Shown here: positions 57,370-64,000 of the stretch, piece by piece
Position numbering within the stretch: position 1 is the stretch's first letter
How the letters are laid out: each line of letters starts with the position of its first letter
Source: Prostheceraeus crozeri
Taxonomy: Eukaryota; Platyhelminthes; Polycladida; Euryleptidae
Direction: 5' to 3'
NCBI GenBank assembly: GCA_907163375.1
Contig: CAJQUW010001859.1
Location: 372,001 to 436,000, forward strand
Length of the DNA stretch: 64,000 nucleotides
Notes under the pieces: generated by a model
Database searches by the model: none
What the model saw: the letters and a program-made list of their open reading frames with translations, nothing else
Told to the model about the DNA's origin: nothing
Made by a program: the position numbers and the translations under genes

Positions 57370-58960
57370 TACTTATTGGCTAGTGTCTTCTTTAATCATG
57401 ACTCGTAAATCTTTTGCTTCTCGGAGAAACTTTGCGATGGATTTCACCATCTGTGGAGTTAAAATGTTCATCAACTTATTGAATTCTGTTGCATTGTTGC
57501 AATTCCATAACAAAGGCGCTGTTCATTGTCGCAAATTTTTACGTAGTGAACATTCTATCATAAAATGATACTGAGTTTCCACCTTTGAATTATCACATAG
57601 CTCACATAAACTCTCTTCATATCGTAATCGATTTCCATAACTTCCAGTAACGAAATCTAATTTTGTGATGTTTTGTTCTCAATTTTGATAATATATTGAC
57701 TATATTCAATATCAAAATTTAGGTATGATTTCATAATATTCTCAAAACCACATAATTCTAAATAATTCAGTCCAGAATGACTCGCTTTTGCTGTAGATAT
57801 CCATTTTTCTCTGATGTAATGAATCAATCGATTTTTTGTTAATTCTCGAAATATAGTCTTTTATCAGCCGTTAACTGTTCGTCTCATAGTTTTGTAGGCT
57901 GAGTTTTGAAAGTAATTGCATTATTCGCCAACACTATGTATATCTACTGTCACGGTCATTTGAAATAATATTGAGATAAATTGTATCATATACTGCTCTT
58001 ATCAAACTTCTTTCATTTCTCATAATTACTTTTATCCAATAACTTAGAGCTGCCTTCAAGAAGTGAACATCCATAGAATATATTCCAAAGTCACCAATGA
58101 GACAGTAATTAGTTGTAGTCTGCTTCAAGTAATGATATCCTTTATAGAATTGATATTGAATTTGATCTAAATTTTTTAGATTACGTATTAAAGAAACATA
58201 ATTCGGCACAGCATTTCATTTTTGATAACTTAAGCATCTCAAATGTATTCTTTAAAATATCCCCGGTAACTTGTGCAGATTCTTTCAGTTATTAGCTGTT
58301 AGATAAGAAGCTTGCTTTCCTTCAGCAGTCAATTGTTACTATTAAATTTTGTTACTTTTTGATATCCACTTTCCTAAATACTTATATTTGTCAACTACTT
58401 CTATAGATGTCATTTTTTCATCAAGAACGATGTCAATTCTGTCTATTTCAGTAGCTATGTTGTAAGTCATTATTTTAGTTTTATCATAATTAATATTAAG
58501 GCCATTATCTGTACAATATTTGTAGAGAAATTTGAACTGACCTTTCAAACCATGCATACTTTCGCTCATGAGCAATATATCATCCGCACATATGAGCGAT
58601 GACATTTCCAAATCAAATAATCTTACTGAATCAATCGTATCTTTGTCAGCATCTAAAATATGAATTAAGTCATTTATGTGAATACTGAATAAAGTTGAGA
58701 GAACGTCTCCCTGTGGAATGCCATTTTTAAGTTTAAGGGATTGTGTTTCTTTGCCGCAATGTAAAATTATGTTTTCTTTATTGATGATGGTGCTAACGAT
58801 TAATGACAAAATGTCTCTTTCGGGTATCAAGCTTTTTAGTTTATCAATCAATATCTTTTTCGAAATGGAATCAAGAGCCTTTGACAAATCAACGAAGCAT
58901 AAAATTAGTGGCAGTTTCATATTCTTATAAATTTGCATAATTTTCTTGACATTTAGCACA
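57370..58960 (-). pseudogene. LINE ORF2 fragment (RT palm to C-terminal Cys/His), right arm
   Basis: 58959-58342 encodes an RT palm: CFVDLSKALDSIS, GIPQGDVLSTLFSIHINDL, the catalytic-box equivalent CADDILLMSE, and LNINYDKTKIM followed by YKYLGKWIS. 58209-57934 carries the post-RT region (a CLIGDFGIYSMDVHFLKAAL pattern), and about 57600-57380 the terminal Cys/His cluster (CELCDNSKVETQYHFMIEC). Stops and shifts separate the pieces. This copy preserves the sequence into which element 2 inserted in the left arm. Confidence 0.8.
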
Positions 58961-61654
58961 GATAAAATTATATCTGCTTATATCGCTATCCAATGCAGAA
59001 CTTCCTTTCTTAAAACTGGTTTTGTTCTTCTTAATAACGTAATTTTTCAGTAACCAATTGTTGAGTCGTGTATTTACAATTTTCGTCAGTAATAATCTTT
59101 TCTATGCAGGATGATAGGTTGATATATCGATATGAATTTGGATCATCTCTATTTCCTTTTCCTTTGTTCATGTCTTCATGATGCCGCTCACACAACTTCG
59201 ATTTGTTAGACTTGTGAAGAATTTAAGCAGCTATAATCGCATGCTACTGACACAACACTTTCATGGATTCTTACCGTCAATCATTTCTTAAGTCAAGATT
59301 TCTTTAGTTAAATCACGGAGTTTATTCTTGGAAATGAATAATTGAAATTTAGCATATTATATATTCTGACCTCAGACTTCATCTCTTACTAATCCATGGA
59401 CATAGCGGCCTTATCATAAAATACGCAAACAAAATGGAAGCAGGAGTATTTCGGATGAAAAGTGACCCAAACGTCGTTCAACTAATTTTCGAGTAGCCGT
59501 GCGAGAAATGCTATTGTCAATAGTGATTAGCCGGAGAGATCGATGCAACAATTTCATGATCCTACAAGATTTTCAAATTGAACTAAAACAAAATTCACAA
59601 AATACGTTTGGAAAGGCTGACTGGCAGGCTGATCGATTGCTTGAAATGCATACTTCACTACAATGTTGTTCATAGAAAGATTCGCTAAAAGATCATTAAC
59701 AACACCACTTGCATGCACATGTTAACACATGTGCACATGTATTGAATACTTAATGAATGTCGAAAGTCAAACTGATGTATATAAAGAAAAATTGATGCAT
59801 TAATTATATCAATATATATCTATCAAATCAATATACATTCATTCACTTCCGGTATAGCAACTGAATGAAAATTAATTTAAGAGTCAATCGTATTCAAACT
59901 TGGTCATTCTACATGCGTATCACGATAGAAAGTATCTTGACGATCTATATTTTAGTGATCAATCCTGCTTTATTGGATTTACTATTTGGATCTGTGATAA
60001 TTTGTAGGTTAACCATTATGCCATTTCCGGAAACTTCCAAATTGTTAGCAGATGTTGCGAAGGACATCTGGTAAAAACTATGATGCGTTTATATCAAAAA
60101 TCTAATTGCCAAAACCACGAAGATGAATATTAATACTTTCATTATACAATTAATTTCAAAATTGAAGTTCTTTTCCTGGCGTTCTAGACATCAAACGAGG
60201 TTGGGAGTGCTGGCATTAGAATTGCATCGATTTCTTCTTTCTTTTGGTTATAAATTTTTGCTGCGCAATATTGTCCCAAAAGATGTTGGTCGAAATGTTG
60301 CCAAATGGACACAATCTGAATGAAAGGGTCAGGTATTTCATTTTACAACTGTACATATTGTAATACTCATTGTAATGCCACTGGAGCATACATGCATGCG
60401 CAATTAGCAAGTTTCTGATGAATCTGTCAAATATTATTATCTACCAATCAGATTTTCTGCGGAGAGTTCACACATGGCATTAACAGATTTAGTTTTGAAG
60501 TGCAAGGTGAGCAGTGAAAGAATAAGGGAGCATTAATCCTATTTTACCCAGGGACCCTTTGACCTGGAACCCGACGTTTTGTTGATGTTGCTCAAAAAGT
60601 ATATGATAGTCACGGCTCAACTTTTCTTGTGAATTTCTACGCATGGCTGATAATCAATCAAAATTTTATCAAATTTGGCTCATGGTAACATAAAAACTAA
60701 AAACATAGAACTGAAACATGACCTTTATTTATAAGTGACTTTTGAAAATCGAATATCTTTGTCAAATTCTTGCAAAATTAAGATCTTGAACAATTCAAAT
60801 TATTATCAACCATCGACAAAGTGCAAATAAAGTTGTGATAAATATTTCAATCATCCACAAATGTATCTATGCAATTACTATTTGAATAATTGCAACAATC
60901 CTTAAATACTACTCACAATAGGTTTATAAGTAATGTTGTCTGTTTTTGGTACAGAAATGGGTTCGCAAGTATGAAATGAGATGACTATCATGCCTCACAA
61001 TAATGAAACACGTGCTTATGAAGATGAGCAGTTGCTACATTCTTATCTGCTCTTAACATTGTCTTTAGACGTTTTCATGCGATCAAAGTGCAATTTTTAT
61101 TATCAAAGCCATCCACCATCAATTTCCAACAGAGGCTTTTTCGATTTTTTTAAAAAGGTAGAAATAGAAATTTTGAATTGCTATTATTTATGATTATAGA
61201 ACAAAATAACCGAATTGGTAAAGCTAGCAATCATGTGTGCAATTTTGTAAGCGATTGAATCATGAGAACATCAAAGTCAGAGGGAAGACTCCATTAGCCC
61301 TCGTGCTTCCAGAGCTCAAAATAACTTCTGGAAAGCATCCAGAAATGAATTTGTATGCGTATATATTTCTTAGAAAATAGGCATCCTGAGTGTAGAGTTG
61401 ATCGGAAATAAATCTTCAGGAAATCAGAATTTATTTACAAATTTTCACAACCGGAACTACGATGCGTCGTCAGGTGACCCGTTAAATGCATATGATGTGC
61501 ATTTTTTGAAGAGCAATTTCAAAGAGAAAAACCTGTGATCAGGAAGGAGAGAATAATCAAAAATTTAATTTTGCTTCGAAATACCCTTCAGGTTGTGCTC
61601 CTTTTCGTGAACAGTCGTAGGACGCCGGCGTTTTGAAGGAATTTAGCAATAGAG

Positions 61655-62320
61655 AGGATTTCAATAGATAACTCAATGATGTCTAACTTATCAATCATTC
61701 AGGCTTGGGTTGATGAAAAGCGCATGACTATCAACAGATTGAAAAGCAAGCAAATTATATTCGCAAGTTCTCGCATCGTGTCTGTTCCAGCTTATCCTGA
61801 CATTGACGTAGTAAACACCCTAAAAATCCTTGGAGTTATATGGACTGATAACTTGACATGGGATGAGCATTTCCAACACATTACAAAACTGTGCATCACA
61901 ACGACTGTATGCCATCCGTCGCTTGAAACCGTTCCTACCCAAAAACAAATTGGTTGAAGTATTTAATTCAGTGATCTCTACTTTGCTAACTTATGCCTCT
62001 TTCCTCTTTTTTGTCATCGATCGAAATCTCTGTCTATGAAAATCAAAAGAATTGTCAGACGTGCTCATCACATAATTTGTAACCATGCTTGTAAGTGCAA
62101 CCTGCTATCTGACATTGATGGTTTGTTTACAAAGCTCATTTTTTCGTTCCTTATCGAATGTGAAAATCCCTCACATCCATTAAATGACATTGTCCCTCAT
62201 CGCTTGGGATACTCTCATCACTTTTCGATAAGCATTTCTCGCTCTACAAGACGTTTGAATTCCTTCTTCGTAAAGGCTTGTTGTGACTTTAATATGCACA
62301 AGTATCACCAAACCAAATAA
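61655..62320 (+). pseudogene. Non-LTR retrotransposon 3' fragment (CR1/L2-like), right arm
   Basis: Mirror of 34420-33755 with the same motifs and the same internal break. A few substitutions (for example Pro for Ser in the HPLNDIVPHR motif) suggest this arm is closer to the family pattern. Confidence 0.75.
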
Positions 62321-63841
62321 TAATTATGTCCTTTTGAGTGAGCTCCTGATCTGATTTCCTTTTGTAAATGCGACTTCGTATATTTATTCGTACATTGTAA
62401 CTTCTGTCAACTGATTGTAACTGCTTCGAATTTGCTTGATTCTCATTTATTGAGATATATGCGCTTCACTACTAATAGACGATTGGAGTCTGCGTATTCA
62501 TTAACTTGTAAAACTTAAAATTAATCTGGAGACTCAAAAATAAAAGAATACCAGCCAGGAATGCATAACAGATAAGTAAAAGTTTTTTGAATTAGTATTA
62601 AATGAGACAGGGTGCTGGAATTCGCGCACATGCAGGTAGAGAACTTCAGGCCTTAGGTTCAAAAGCGGAAGAGTTCGCGGATCTAGGACGAGAGCGACCC
62701 GGCAGATCTGCATTTCGCATGAGGAGATTAGATGGATTCTTTGGAGCACGATCGAAGGGCATTTGTAGACAATAGTCACCAGACACAGCTCAATCCTTTG
62801 GTTAGCCGATAGTCACTTGAGTTCTTGCAGTACGGCCGAGATGCATGTGGATCGCGGGAGATTGTACACATGCACATTTCCATCACCAAAGTAAGATTAC
62901 TTTTTCAATTTTTACTTGTTTTTGCAGATGCTTTAATAAACAACGAAATTATGCGCATCTTTGAAGCAAAATTTTGAAAGTGCAACCTTTTAAGATTTTT
63001 GCTTACAGCCATTACTTGTATGTAATTACAAATACAATGGTTCGGATCTTTTTTCAACTAAATCTAGACAACTTTTCTAATGAATCGTCATCATTATCTT
63101 ATATGATTTATTTGTATAAGCAGTCTTCCACAAAAGCTGAACATGAGAAGTCTCATTTTTGATTGCCATGCTCTTTCTCTTCGTTCTGTTCGCCATATGA
63201 CTTTTCAACTCAAATAGTCGACCAAAGTCAAAACAGCCCCCACAATTCGCTGTGACGGGACATTTCCGTTCCTGTGAGTCGAAGCAAGATATGCTCAATC
63301 AGAAGTAATGATTTTCAGGTGTGCAAGCAGGCTAGGAACCGCTCAACTATTGCCATAGTACAAAATGTGATATTTTCCATTTAAAGCCGAATCTGTGCAT
63401 ACAGAAAGAACGTTCATTTTTTGAGCTTCTTTGATTCGTGAATATATTTATTTCTGTCTTTATCAATCTTCCTTTGGTTTTGGAAATGTGCTCTTATTAT
63501 CAATATATCTTAATTAGCACTATCTATGAATCATTCATATAGTGACATTAAAACCTACATATCAAAGCCTGTAGCAGCATTGCATTGGTTGCCAATGCAT
63601 TTTATTCACTTTCACAACTTCATGCTTGCTAATGCTGTATCATCTACTCTTTGCCTCATTGCATTTCACAAAGAGGAAGAGTGTGACCAAAAATGATACT
63701 TTATATTCAAATCAAACTTATATGATATCAACTCTTGGGTTTCACTGATTCATTTAAATGAAATAAAACTTGGTCGCCAGATGCTTGACAAGTTGCAAAA
63801 ATTGGATTTTGATTCCTTACCTTGGATACGATTCCTTGCGT

Positions 63842-64000
63842 GATAATCAGCATGAATTAGACTACTCCTTTTTTATAAAGCATGACTAGCAGGGTCCAAT
63901 AATTCTTTATAGTGATATCATCATCATCATCAGGGTATTTCTCTCTCCCTTAGGAGGAACCGTTCTCTCTTCAGCGTCCACAAAACTAGCCATGCGGCTC
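63842..64000 (-). pseudogene. RTE-type LINE fragment, right arm (cut by the window edge)
   Basis: Mirror of the 3' end of 31607-32160, including the ATC/GAT-type tail repeat. Only the terminal part lies inside the window. Confidence 0.75.

Larger units (their letters stand above)
58648..64000 (-). repeat. Inverted duplication, right arm (5.35 kb, runs off the window)
   Basis: Inverted match of 32075-37423. It contains the same LINE pieces and non-coding DNA. At 64000 the match is still continuing into the RTE fragment. Confidence 0.9.

Noticed and set aside
32075-64000. The 5.35 kb arms as terminal repeats of one giant transposon
   Set aside because: The arms are made of unrelated LINE debris, extend past the window, and element 2 has its own termini and duplications.
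1-64000. CRISPR arrays, bacterial operons or rRNA genes
   Set aside because: No regularly spaced short repeats with unique spacers and no rRNA-like sequence. Introns, SINEs and LINEs show the DNA is eukaryotic.

Overview
The window reads as intergenic, transposon-dense DNA from an animal, probably an invertebrate. It is AT-rich and contains spliceosomal introns, AATAAA signals, tRNA-derived SINEs, non-LTR retrotransposon debris, a Penelope-like retroelement and two protein-primed-polymerase (Polinton/Maverick, adintovirus-like) elements. No conventional host protein-coding gene could be supported. TATA plus TCAGT-type initiators fit an arthropod or related invertebrate, but I cannot name the species.

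Layout: 0.9-2.9 kb is a head-to-head palindrome of two 5'-truncated Penelope-like copies, each ending in a hammerhead-ribozyme motif. 2.9-10.9 kb is non-coding, with a ~920 bp foldback repeat and an interspersed repeat. 10,952-27,353 is element 1, a 16.4 kb Polinton-like unit with perfect 6 bp target duplications (TCCATG), termini starting 5'-AG and 3.3-4.4 kb inverted repeats. It carries a protein-primed DNA polymerase B gene with spliced 5' exons (now broken by stops and a frameshift), a stand-alone protein resembling the polymerase's N-terminal domain, and an opposite-strand gene with a C-terminal half strikingly like a TATA-binding-protein repeat. No capsid, packaging ATPase or integrase gene is visible in it.

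Element 2 occupies 37,424-53,430, with a displaced right terminus at 28,683-29,692. It is a decayed virus-like Polinton with an adenain-type protease, a phospholipase A2-like domain fused to a retroviral-type integrase, a glycine-rich small protein, a major-capsid-like protein, coiled-coil and fibre-like proteins, zinc-finger proteins, DNA polymerase B, an A32/FtsK-type packaging ATPase and a penton-like protein. Nearly all are damaged by frameshifts, stops or MITE insertions, and the polymerase has lost a catalytic Asp. Its two ends share the duplication GATGCT inside a LINE, but they now lie in permuted order.

Element 2 sits between the arms of a ~5.35 kb near-identical inverted duplication (32,075-37,423 and 58,648-64,000, running off the window) made of LINE pieces and non-coding DNA. 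Between element 2 and the right arm lie two tRNA-derived SINE-like units, one with a complete-looking type I hammerhead ribozyme inside 13 bp inverted repeats, and more LINE debris.

Together: element 2 holds the parts of a virion-forming, integrating DNA element, while element 1 holds a replication polymerase and a putative transcription factor. Both begin AGTA and show 6 bp duplications, so element 1 could have depended on an element-2-type integrase in trans. That dependency is inference.
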